From: CAYYGL01 sp964471235
Lineage (GTDB): Bacteria; Calditrichota; Calditrichia; RBG-13-44-9; J075
Reading direction: 5' to 3'
DNA: 34,383 bases
Assembly: GCA_964471235.1 (NCBI GenBank)
Contig: CAYYGL010000028.1
Location: 1 to 34,383 of the forward strand
Both the position numbers and the translations under genes were made by a program. Positions 24,457 through 32,933 of this stretch are shown here, one piece after another. Numbering within the stretch: position 1 is the stretch's first letter; every line of letters begins with the position of its first letter. A model generated the notes under the pieces. That model saw nothing but the letters and a program-made list of their open reading frames with translations, did no database searches and was not told the DNA's origin.

Positions 24457-24684
24457 CCCTTCGAAACACAGAAAAATAGGAATTTCGGATGTTGTACGGA
24501 GCTTTCTCGCGGTTTAGTTTGATAATCATCTCCGTTTGCTCTGCTCAACCGGAGATATTCATTTCTTCTCTCCCCTCTCTAAAAGCATTTGAAATTCCCC
24601 GAAATTTCGATATATTTATCACTTGCAATAACAAAATCCGGTATGATGGTATATCTCATCACAAATCAAGTGTAAAGGAAAGGT

Positions 24685-27246
24685 ATGGCGAAAGATAAAA
24701 AGTCAAAGCGCAGAAAGACACCTCCCCCGATTAAAACCGGCCGCGTGACCACTGCATCCACCAATTTTCTGGACGTGCTGGAACAACCCCGCAGCATCCT
24801 CATTGCCTTTGGTATCCTGTTTTTATTCCTGATTTTCTTTTACAAACCCATCGCTTTAGACGGTCTGGAAGTTAGCGGCGGCGACTTTATCTCCAACCTC
24901 GGAAATACCCATCAACTTAAAGTGTATGAAAAAGCAACCGGTCACCGCCCGTTGTGGAATCCTTACATGTTTGCCGGAATGCCCATCTATCATCGCTATG
25001 GCGGGGTTGCCTGGTCGCTGGATACCATTATCCAAAAATTGGATGTGATTTTGGATTGGCGAATCTGGTACCTGCTGTTGGGCGCCATTGGCATGTTCTT
25101 GCTGGTAAAATTCTTAGGTCTCAGCGCCGTTGCCGGCTTTACGGTGGGCATTGCTTTCATCCTGATGCCTCATTTCCATGCCCTGATTGTGGTCGGGCAC
25201 TTCTCCAAGTTGCGCGCCCTGATGTGGATGCCGCTAACGCTCCTCACCTTCCTGCTGTTTATCAAACGCCGCGATTGGCTGAGTATGCTCCTGTTTGCCC
25301 TGGCGTTTGCCCTGTTGATGCGCACTCAACACTATCAGATTATCTTTTACACCCTGCTGTTGCTGCTGTTCATGGGGATTGTGCCATACATAAAATTTAT
25401 CCGGGAAAAAAATTGGAATGAGTTGTTTAAATGGCATGGGATGTTTTTAGCCGCCATGTTCCTGGTCGTATTAATCGTTGCCCAGCCGTTGCTGGTCACC
25501 CGGGATTACGTTCCCTATTCCACCCGGGGCGGCAATGCGGTGAAACTTCACCAAAACGTGGCGGCAAAGGATAAAAAAGGAGTCGGATTTGATTACGCCA
25601 CCAACTGGTCCTATTCGGTAACCGAATTCTGGAACCTGATCATCCCTAAATTCCACGGCGGCACTTCGCAGGAATTATATACCGGCAAAGACGTGCCCCA
25701 ATTACACAACCGGGTAATTCCTTCCTACTGGGGAGAACTTCCCTTTACCCAATCCTACGAATATCTCAGCATCATCCTGGCATTTCTGGCGCTTATTGCC
25801 ATCGTGTTTCAGTGGCAGCGCCCGGAGGTGAAGAGTCTCACCTTCCTGAGCCTCTTTGCGCTGCTATTGTCACTGGGGAAAAATTTTTCTGCGCTCTACA
25901 AGCTGTTTTTCTACTATGTGCCCTATTTCGATAAATTCCGGGTGCCCATGATGATCCTGGTGCTGGTGACATTTAACGTCTGCCTGCTGGCGGCCATCGG
26001 ATTGAACTTCATCTTAACCGGGGGGTTGAACGACGAAGCCCACCGGAAAAAACTTTTTGTGCTTGGCGGAATTGTGTTCGGGCTATTGTTGATTCCGCTG
26101 TTGTTTGGCTCCAGCTTTTCCCTTTCCCAGCCCAATGAATTACAGCGTTATGCCGCCCAGTATGGCTCGCAGGAACAGGCGCAGCAGTTGATGGATTTGC
26201 TGAAACGCGCCCGGCTGGAAATCCTGCGCACTTCAACACTTCGCTCACTCGGCTTCTTTCTGATTGCCGGCATTGGGGTGGTGCTGGGGGCGCTGCAAAA
26301 ATTACGCAAAGATGTATTGGCGCTGGGAATGATATTCGTAGTAGGGCTTGACGTGGGGTTACTGACCCACCAATATCTGGAAGGGAAGTTTGCCGATCCC
26401 AAACGCGCCGAAGCCCAGGCATACCTGTTAACCAATATCGATCGCCGCATTCAACAGGACACCACCCTGCATCGGGTGGTTCCCCCTTTACGGGCACTTC
26501 CCCGGGATTCCCGCTGGACCTACTTTCACCAGAATATCGGCGGCTATTCGGCAGCCAAGTTACAAGTAATCCAGGATATCATTGAAAACAATCTCTATGA
26601 AAGACCGGACCCCCGTTTGCCCATCAACCTGCCGGTGGTCAGCATGTTAAACGGTAAGTACCTGGCACTGGGGCAGCAACTCTCCCACCCCGATTTACAA
26701 TTACTGCTCAAGGGCACCGTGCAGGGGCAAACATTGAATTTATATGAGAACAAAGCCGTACTACCCCGGGCGTTTTTTGTGGATAGCACCCGGGTTGTTG
26801 CCGATGGCAAAGAGCGGCTGCGATTGATGAACCAGCCCGGTTTTAACCCCCGCAAAGTGGCATTGCTGGAAGAACCGCTGGGCACCCCGGTGGAAGCACC
26901 GGACAGCAGCGATGCGTATGTGCCGGCGGCTTCTTACACCCCGGACAAATTTATCGTAAATGCCTATACGGATAAACCGGCGCTGTTAGTGCTCTCGGAA
27001 GTCTATTATCCCCGGGGATGGAAAGCCGTTCTGGAAACCGGCGAGGAGTTGAAAATTTATAAAACCAATCACATCCTGCGTTCCATGGTGGTGCCGGCAG
27101 GGAAGCATACCATCACCTTAAAATTTAAACCGAAAACCTACTTTGCCGGGGTAACCGCCTCCTGGATTGGGTTGCTGCTTACGTACCTCGGACTGGCGTT
27201 TTTCCTGTGGCAGGAGTTCCGTAAACAGCGCAGCAGGAAGCAGTGA
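24685..27246 (+). CDS. YfhO-like polytopic membrane protein (GT-C glycosyltransferase type)
   Basis: The 853-residue protein has a basic N-terminus (about 1-34), about a dozen TM helices, and a C-terminal extracytoplasmic beta domain. The first long loop has GLEVSGGDFISNLGNTHQLK and RPLWNPYMFAGMPIY, the acidic-loop region that holds the catalytic site in GT-C enzymes. The C-terminal part (about 740-830) has LVLSEVYYPRGWKAVLETGE and VVPAGKHTITLKFKP, typical of the YfhO family, followed by a final TM helix. Known YfhO proteins add sugars to lipoteichoic or cell-wall polymers in Gram-positives; in Gram-negatives the acceptor is unknown. AGGAAAGG precedes the ATG. No other glycan genes are adjacent. 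Confidence 0.85.
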   Translation: MAKDKKSKRRKTPPPIKTGRVTTASTNFLDVLEQPRSILIAFGILFLFLIFFYKPIALDGLEVSGGDFISNLGNTHQLKVYEKATGHRPLWNPYMFAGMPIYHRYGGVAWSLDTIIQKLDVILDWRIWYLLLGAIGMFLLVKFLGLSAVAGFTVGIAFILMPHFHALIVVGHFSKLRALMWMPLTLLTFLLFIKRRDWLSMLLFALAFALLMRTQHYQIIFYTLLLLLFMGIVPYIKFIREKNWNELFKWHGMFLAAMFLVVLIVAQPLLVTRDYVPYSTRGGNAVKLHQNVAAKDKKGVGFDYATNWSYSVTEFWNLIIPKFHGGTSQELYTGKDVPQLHNRVIPSYWGELPFTQSYEYLSIILAFLALIAIVFQWQRPEVKSLTFLSLFALLLSLGKNFSALYKLFFYYVPYFDKFRVPMMILVLVTFNVCLLAAIGLNFILTGGLNDEAHRKKLFVLGGIVFGLLLIPLLFGSSFSLSQPNELQRYAAQYGSQEQAQQLMDLLKRARLEILRTSTLRSLGFFLIAGIGVVLGALQKLRKDVLALGMIFVVGLDVGLLTHQYLEGKFADPKRAEAQAYLLTNIDRRIQQDTTLHRVVPPLRALPRDSRWTYFHQNIGGYSAAKLQVIQDIIENNLYERPDPRLPINLPVVSMLNGKYLALGQQLSHPDLQLLLKGTVQGQTLNLYENKAVLPRAFFVDSTRVVADGKERLRLMNQPGFNPRKVALLEEPLGTPVEAPDSSDAYVPAASYTPDKFIVNAYTDKPALLVLSEVYYPRGWKAVLETGEELKIYKTNHILRSMVVPAGKHTITLKFKPKTYFAGVTASWIGLLLTYLGLAFFLWQEFRKQRSRKQ

Positions 27247-27250
27247 CTGA

Positions 27251-27264
27251 ACAGCCGGAGCTGT
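27251..27264 (+). terminator. Short hairpin after the YfhO-like gene
   Basis: ACAGC-CGGA-GCTGT begins 5 bases past the stop codon; the downstream sequence CATCTTTCC is only weakly T-rich. It is a possible weak terminator. Confidence 0.3.
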
Positions 27265-27342
27265 CATCTTTCCTCCAAGCGGGAAACACCGTCAATCGAG
27301 GTGCGGACTGGGACTTCCAACCTGTTGGGAGAAAAAATATAA

Positions 27343-27564
27343 CACGGTGGATTAGTTAAAAACACATCCGGCAATTACACTTATGATGATTTCTGCAAAG
27401 CCATGCTGGTGCAGATGGGCAGCAGCGAGAGTGTGGCGGATAATATGATCGAGTTTATCAAAGCCATGAACGCCGGTAAAGTTTTTGAACAAACCAAACG
27501 CGACGCCGAAAGCACCCCCCCGGCGCGTATTGAAAATTTAGCACAGGTGTGTGCCATGATTTAG
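27343..27564 (+). pseudogene. C-terminal remnant of an NmrA-like NAD(P)-binding protein
   Basis: The frame reads NTSGNYTYDDFCKAMLVQMG, then DNMIEFIKAMNAGKVFEQ and ESTPPARIENLAQVCAMI, followed by a TAG. This resembles the last about 70 residues of NmrA-type atypical short-chain dehydrogenases, whose tails read (E)NTTPTxxEEFA. There is a stop just upstream (27340-27342), no Rossmann GxxGxxG motif, and nothing like the rest of the protein in the 95 bases back to the YfhO-like stop. It appears to be a leftover fragment. The match is from memory of the family and is moderate. Confidence 0.45.
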
Positions 27565-28069
27565 CATAATTAAAGCAAAATCAATTCCAGAAAAACGAAC
27601 ACCATAACAGCCCCGAAGAATAATATTTTAGCAATTGACCATCTTGATGTTTACTCCGGTTCTAAAGTTCAACTCCAAAAGATGGGGTAAATGATATCAT
27701 TCCTCCAAAACAACTGTTTCGGAGTGGTTTTTAGATATCTATTCGGCAAAACAGCACCGCGGAGGGAGCGGTCAGCCGGGCATTTAAATGGCAGTGGAGG
27801 CGATAACCGGCGTCTGGCGATAGCCTGGAACATGACCTCCCTATTCTCCCTGCAATTTTGCTTCCCCACTGACATCTCGAAACATCCAAAAAATAAACAG
27901 TTTTACTACATTTTTTAAACAGCCTGTCGATAATCTGAACACTTTTAACACATTTCATCCGGGAACGGTGGCAACCGGAATTGTGCGCCATGTTTATATA
28001 AAATCGATGAAGGGAAATCCTTAAACCTATGCTCGTCAACAAATGTTAACCGGAATGTCGGAGTTAAAT
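27565..28069. other. Gene-free spacer upstream of the sensor kinase
   Basis: The 505 bases show no credible gene. Open frames on both strands lack ribosome-binding sites and have ragged composition. The stretch should contain the promoter of the sensor kinase. Confidence 0.5.
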
Positions 28070-31000
28070 ATGGAGCGTTTTTCTTATGACAGTTCCACCC
28101 CTTTTCGTTTGCCCGGGTTTTTAGCATCCCGACTTGCAAGCATTTTACTGCCCCTGGTCTTTATTCTTTTCATCTCATATCCGATTTTTTCCCAGAAGTT
28201 TGACATAAAGAACTATAGCATTCAGGATGGCTTAGCCCAATCACAAGTGTATTTTATTACCCAGGATCCTGACGGCTATATGTGGTTTGCCACTTCGGAT
28301 GGGATTTCTCGTTTTGATGGGATATCTTTTAAGAATTATTCCTATCATAACGGGATGGCAGAGAATGATATTACGACCGGGTGGATGGATAAAACCGGCA
28401 AGCTCTGGCTGGGGCATCGCCATGGCGGGATTTCCATATATGATGCCCGGGTAGATAGTTTCAAGACGATGGATCTGTGGAACGGTAAGCCGGGAACGCA
28501 AATATATGGTATTCTGGAAGACCAGCAGGGGAATTTTTGGATTGCCACCAACGGAAAAGGCATCTACGTCATCTCCGGTGATTCGATAAGCCGGTTCACT
28601 GCCATTGATTCTTTGAATGAAAAATCCATTTTCTCTATATGCCAATCACCCGACGGAGCCATCTGGTTTGCTACCGACACCGGTATTTACATTTATCAAT
28701 CCGCTACCGGCGAGTATCAACACCTCGACCGGACGAATGGCTTAACGGACTTACAAATATATATCCTGAAATGCGACCAATACAATCGAATTTGGGCCGG
28801 AACCTTTGATGGGGATGTGTTTGTTTACGATCCGGTTCATCAACCACCCTCTACAAACATTAAATTTAAAAGATTTTCCTTCACGCCCCGAAACACCTCC
28901 AACGTCATCCTTTCAATTTTAGTGGATAACCATAATCAAATCTGGATTTCCCGGGATAAAGAGGGTGTTTACCGGATAACCACAGGGAAGACAGTGGATG
29001 AGATTGTCAGTGTTGAACAGATTTCCCAGAAAAACGGCTTAAGTTCCGAGACCATCTTTGATATTTTCCAGGACCGGGAAGGAAACCTCTGGTTTGGCAC
29101 CAATGGCGGAGGCGTCTGTAAATTCCGCGGGGATATGTTCCACATCTACACGACCGACGAAGGATTAACAGACAACAGCATCTGGGATATTTACGAAGAC
29201 AGCAAAGGGAACTATTGGTTCGCCGGTGAAAAAGGGGTCACCAGGGTGACATTTCACCGGGATGAAGCTTCCCCTGCACAGATAGAACATTTCGACTCCT
29301 CCAAAGGTTTTAAACCCGTGGTCGTGACAATCACCGAAGATCAGGAGGGCAAATTGTACTTCGGTAGCTTCGGTAATGGTATTACCATTTTGAATCCCGC
29401 CACAGGTAAGATTTCATATTTGAACACTGATAACGGCTTGCCCGGCAGGTATATCCTGGATATGGAAACCGATGCCGCCGGAAACATCTGGATTGCCACC
29501 TATAAAAAGGGGGCAATTCGTTTCAATCCCCGAACAAAGGCTCTTAAACAATACACCACTAAAGACGGGCTTGGCAGCGACGACATCAGCTACATTTATA
29601 TTGATGGAAAAGGAACAATATGGTTTGCTACCGAGTATGGCGGGCTATGTTCATTTGACGGAATAAATTTTAATTGCTTAACCAAAGAAGAGGGGCTCAC
29701 AGCACCATCGGTCTTAAACATTGTGGAAGATGTAAATAACCACCTGTGGGTGGGCACCCCGGGCTTCGGACTGTTTTATTATGATGACTCCACTTTCCAT
29801 CATCTCACCACAAAAGACGGTCTGAGCGGAGATTACACCTTCCTGCTGGCTTCGGATGATTCCGGTAATGTATGGACGGGTACCAGCCGGGGATTGGATA
29901 AAATAAATCCGGTTAATTTATCCATTACTCATTTCGGTAAATCAGAAGGATTCAGCGCCATCGAGACCAATGAAAACGCTGTGTTAAAAGATCGACACGG
30001 GAACTTGTGGTTTGGCACCATTGGCGGTGCAATTCGGTATAATCCCAAAGCCAATCTATTCAATCCCATTCCTCCCAAAGTTCAAATTACTCACATGCGT
30101 TTATTTTTGCGGGACGCACCCTTTCCGAAAAATGGCGTTTTCACCCATAATCAGAACCATCTCACCTTTCAATTTATCGGGATTAGCTTAACCAATCCGG
30201 AGAAAGTAAGATATCAATATAGATTAAAAGGATTTGACGCTTCCTGGTCGCCGGAAACCTATGATCGTACTGCCACCTATTCAAATCTTCCCCCCGGAGA
30301 ATATTCATTCCAGGTGAAAGCCTGCAATGCCAATGGGGTATGGGTGGATGTTCCAACCAGTTATCATTTCGTTATTCAGCCTCCTTATTGGCGAACCTGG
30401 TGGTTCCGATTTCTGGTGTTAATGCTCATGGTATTTTCGATTTCCGGGATCATCGATCAACGTGTGCGCCACGTGAAACGGAAAAAAAGAGAATTGGAAT
30501 TAAAAGTAAAAGAACGCACCCGGGATTTAATGGAAGAGAAGGAAAAAGTGGAACAGGCATACCGGGCCTTGCAGGAAAGCGAGCAAAAATTTCGAGATTT
30601 TACCGAAAGTTCCAGTTCGGCGATCTTTATCCATCAAAACGGTACATTCTGTTACGTCAACCCGGCGACACAACTGCTTCTGGAATATGACGTGGAGGAA
30701 TTAATTCGAATTCCGGTTGCAGACGTGGTCCATCCCGATTCCAGGGAACGCTTCGAGGAGGTAAAACGCCGTCGTCTGAACGGGGACAACTCTTATATTC
30801 GCTATGAATTAAAAATCATTACCCGCAGCGGAAAAGAACGTTGGATCGATCTCGCCACCTGTATTATCGAGTATGATGGGAAACCGGCAATTTTAGGCAC
30901 GGCGTTCGACATTACCGAGCGAAAATTGGCAGAAGATGCCCTGGCAGAGGAAGAAGCACGTTTACGAACCTTAATTGATGCCATGCCCGATTTCGTGTGT

Positions 31001-32857
31001 TTTAAAGATTGCGAAGGAAGGTGGCTGGAAGCCAATCAATATGCGGTTGAACTCTTTGGGTTGGAGGATGTGGATTACCACGGGAAAAAAGATAGGGAAT
31101 TAGCAGAATATAAGCCCCTTTATCGAGAGGCTTTATTAACCTGTGAAAAATCCGATGAACTTGCCTGGAAAGCCGGCTGTGTTACCCGAAATGAAGAGGC
31201 GGTACCTCAGGAAGATGGCGATGATCGGATTTTTGATGTGATTAAAGTTCCCATCTTTAAAGAGGATGGCAGCCGGAAAGCCCTGGTAATTATTGGTCGG
31301 GATGTGACCGAAAGAATCCGATCGGATGAGGAACTGCGGGCGGAAAAAGAACGATTGGCGGTCACCCTGCGGTCTATCGGGGATGGCGTAATTTCCACCG
31401 ATCGGAATGGCAAAATTCTACTGATAAATGAAGCGGCGGAAAAATTAACCGGTTATTCCCACGATGAAGCGGTTGGGAAACCCTTAGCAGAAGTGTTCCG
31501 GTTAAAAGACGGGGAAACCGGCACCCCCCTGTCATCCCCGCACCAGATGGTTATTGAAACCGGGAAGGTAATTCATCAGGAAAAGGTGGTCGTTTTAACC
31601 AGCCGGGATGGTGAAGAGCACTTGATAGTAGAAAACGGCGCCCCAATCCGGGATGGTGACGGTAAAACGATTGGCACAGTGCTGGTGTTCAGAGATGTCA
31701 CCGAACAGCATCGATTGGAAGAAGAGTTATTTAAAGCGCAGAAGTTGGAATCGATTGGTGTGCTTGCCGGTGGAATTGCCCATGATTTTAACAATATATT
31801 AACCGCCATTCTGGGAAATATTTCCCTGTCAAAAATTTCCACCTCACCGGAAGACAAACTTTTCAAATGGCTAAGCGAGGCGGAAAATGCCACCATGCGC
31901 GCCAAAGACTTGACGTACCAGTTGCTAACCTTTTCAAAAGGCGGGGCTCCGATTCTTAAAAGTATTTCGGTGGGCGATCTGATAACCCAAACGGTAAAAT
32001 TTGTGCTGCGCGGTTCCAACGTGCGCAGTGAGTTCCGGATTGCCGATAACTTGTGGGGGGTAAAGGCGGATGAAGGACAGATCAGCCAGGTATTGAACAA
32101 TCTGGTCTTCAATGCCCAGCAAGCCATGCCGGAGGGCGGCACCATCACCGTCACGGCTGAGAATATCAAGGTCGATGAACACGTTTCCAAAACGTTAACA
32201 CCGGGCAGGTATGTGAAAATCACCATCGCCGATGAGGGTATCGGCATACCCGAGAGTTTATTGGGTAAAATTTTCGATCCCTATTTTACCACCAAACAAG
32301 CCGGCAGTGGACTGGGGTTAGCCACCACCTATTCAATTATCAAAAAACACCAGGGGGCAATCGAGGTAGAATCTAAAATTAATGTGGGTACCCGATTTCA
32401 TATCTACCTGCCAGCGTCTGCTGAAGAGATAAAAGTCAAGGAATCCAAACCGGATAGCATTACCAGAGGGGAGGGAAAAATTCTGGTCATGGATGATGAT
32501 GCGATGGTCCGGGAAGCGATGGGGCACCTGCTTGGCTACCTGGGCTACCAGGTGGAATATGCTAATGACGGTCATGAAGCACTGGAAAAATACCAACAAT
32601 CCCTGAAAGAGCAGCATCCCTATCACCTGGTCATTATGGATTTAACCATACCGGGAGGGATGGGCGGCAAGGAAGCTATTGGAAAACTGCTTTCGATAGA
32701 CCCGGAGGCGAACGCCATCGTCTCCAGTGGCTATTCCAATGACCCGGTGATGGCAAAGTACCGGGAATACGGTTTTAAGGGCATCATCAAAAAACCCTAC
32801 CGCCTGCAAGAAATTAATAGCCTTCTAAGCAAGATATTGGGCAATGGGAAAGCATGA
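28070..32857 (+). CDS. Hybrid two-component sensor kinase: Reg_prop x14, Y_Y_Y, PAS x3, HisKA, HATPase, REC
   Basis: A protein of about 1595 residues is read from the ATG at 28070, which has GGAG six bases upstream; earlier ATGs at 28043 and 28055 have no such site. After a signal/TM segment (about 17-40) there are 14 Reg_prop repeats of the type WFATSDGISRFDG, WLGHRHGGISIYD, WFGTNGGGVCKFRG, WIATYKKGAIRFN, WFGTIGGAIRYN, enough for two seven-bladed propellers. Then follow a Y_Y_Y domain (about 690-765), a TM helix near 777, a coiled coil, three PAS domains (about 840, 960 and 1095 onward), HisKA with phospho-acceptor H1238 in GGIAHDFNNIL, an ATPase with DEGIGIPESLLGKIFDPYF and GSGLGLATTYS, and a C-terminal receiver with D1524 in VIMDLTIPGG. 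The propellers should sense a periplasmic ligand, often a polysaccharide in Bacteroidetes relatives. No separate DNA-binding regulator is adjacent. Confidence 0.95.
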   Translation: MERFSYDSSTPFRLPGFLASRLASILLPLVFILFISYPIFSQKFDIKNYSIQDGLAQSQVYFITQDPDGYMWFATSDGISRFDGISFKNYSYHNGMAENDITTGWMDKTGKLWLGHRHGGISIYDARVDSFKTMDLWNGKPGTQIYGILEDQQGNFWIATNGKGIYVISGDSISRFTAIDSLNEKSIFSICQSPDGAIWFATDTGIYIYQSATGEYQHLDRTNGLTDLQIYILKCDQYNRIWAGTFDGDVFVYDPVHQPPSTNIKFKRFSFTPRNTSNVILSILVDNHNQIWISRDKEGVYRITTGKTVDEIVSVEQISQKNGLSSETIFDIFQDREGNLWFGTNGGGVCKFRGDMFHIYTTDEGLTDNSIWDIYEDSKGNYWFAGEKGVTRVTFHRDEASPAQIEHFDSSKGFKPVVVTITEDQEGKLYFGSFGNGITILNPATGKISYLNTDNGLPGRYILDMETDAAGNIWIATYKKGAIRFNPRTKALKQYTTKDGLGSDDISYIYIDGKGTIWFATEYGGLCSFDGINFNCLTKEEGLTAPSVLNIVEDVNNHLWVGTPGFGLFYYDDSTFHHLTTKDGLSGDYTFLLASDDSGNVWTGTSRGLDKINPVNLSITHFGKSEGFSAIETNENAVLKDRHGNLWFGTIGGAIRYNPKANLFNPIPPKVQITHMRLFLRDAPFPKNGVFTHNQNHLTFQFIGISLTNPEKVRYQYRLKGFDASWSPETYDRTATYSNLPPGEYSFQVKACNANGVWVDVPTSYHFVIQPPYWRTWWFRFLVLMLMVFSISGIIDQRVRHVKRKKRELELKVKERTRDLMEEKEKVEQAYRALQESEQKFRDFTESSSSAIFIHQNGTFCYVNPATQLLLEYDVEELIRIPVADVVHPDSRERFEEVKRRRLNGDNSYIRYELKIITRSGKERWIDLATCIIEYDGKPAILGTAFDITERKLAEDALAEEEARLRTLIDAMPDFVCFKDCEGRWLEANQYAVELFGLEDVDYHGKKDRELAEYKPLYREALLTCEKSDELAWKAGCVTRNEEAVPQEDGDDRIFDVIKVPIFKEDGSRKALVIIGRDVTERIRSDEELRAEKERLAVTLRSIGDGVISTDRNGKILLINEAAEKLTGYSHDEAVGKPLAEVFRLKDGETGTPLSSPHQMVIETGKVIHQEKVVVLTSRDGEEHLIVENGAPIRDGDGKTIGTVLVFRDVTEQHRLEEELFKAQKLESIGVLAGGIAHDFNNILTAILGNISLSKISTSPEDKLFKWLSEAENATMRAKDLTYQLLTFSKGGAPILKSISVGDLITQTVKFVLRGSNVRSEFRIADNLWGVKADEGQISQVLNNLVFNAQQAMPEGGTITVTAENIKVDEHVSKTLTPGRYVKITIADEGIGIPESLLGKIFDPYFTTKQAGSGLGLATTYSIIKKHQGAIEVESKINVGTRFHIYLPASAEEIKVKESKPDSITRGEGKILVMDDDAMVREAMGHLLGYLGYQVEYANDGHEALEKYQQSLKEQHPYHLVIMDLTIPGGMGGKEAIGKLLSIDPEANAIVSSGYSNDPVMAKYREYGFKGIIKKPYRLQEINSLLSKILGNGKA

Positions 32858-32872
32858 GAGACATCGGATATT

Positions 32873-32919
32873 CACAAAGTGCACCCTCCGAATGCTCAGC
32901 AAGTCGGGGGTGCCTTGTG
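32873..32919. terminator. Bidirectional hairpin between convergent genes
   Basis: Three stacked helices can form: CACAA/TTGTG, GCACCC/GGGTGC and CCGA/TCGG, with small bulges and an 11-base loop (32892-32902). It lies between the sensor kinase stop and the stop of the minus-strand barrel gene, the normal place for a shared terminator. The flanking T/A tracts are modest. Confidence 0.6.
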
Positions 32920-32933
32920 ATAAGACTGCTTTC

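Larger units (their letters stand above)
24163..24684. other. Divergent spacer between acyl-CoA dehydrogenase and the YfhO-like gene
   Basis: No gene is recognised in these 522 bases. They hold a strong nested hairpin (24257-24297), a 12-base palindrome (24445-24456) and AT-rich DNA before the ribosome-binding site AGGAAAGG of the next gene. Both divergent promoters must be here. Confidence 0.5.
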
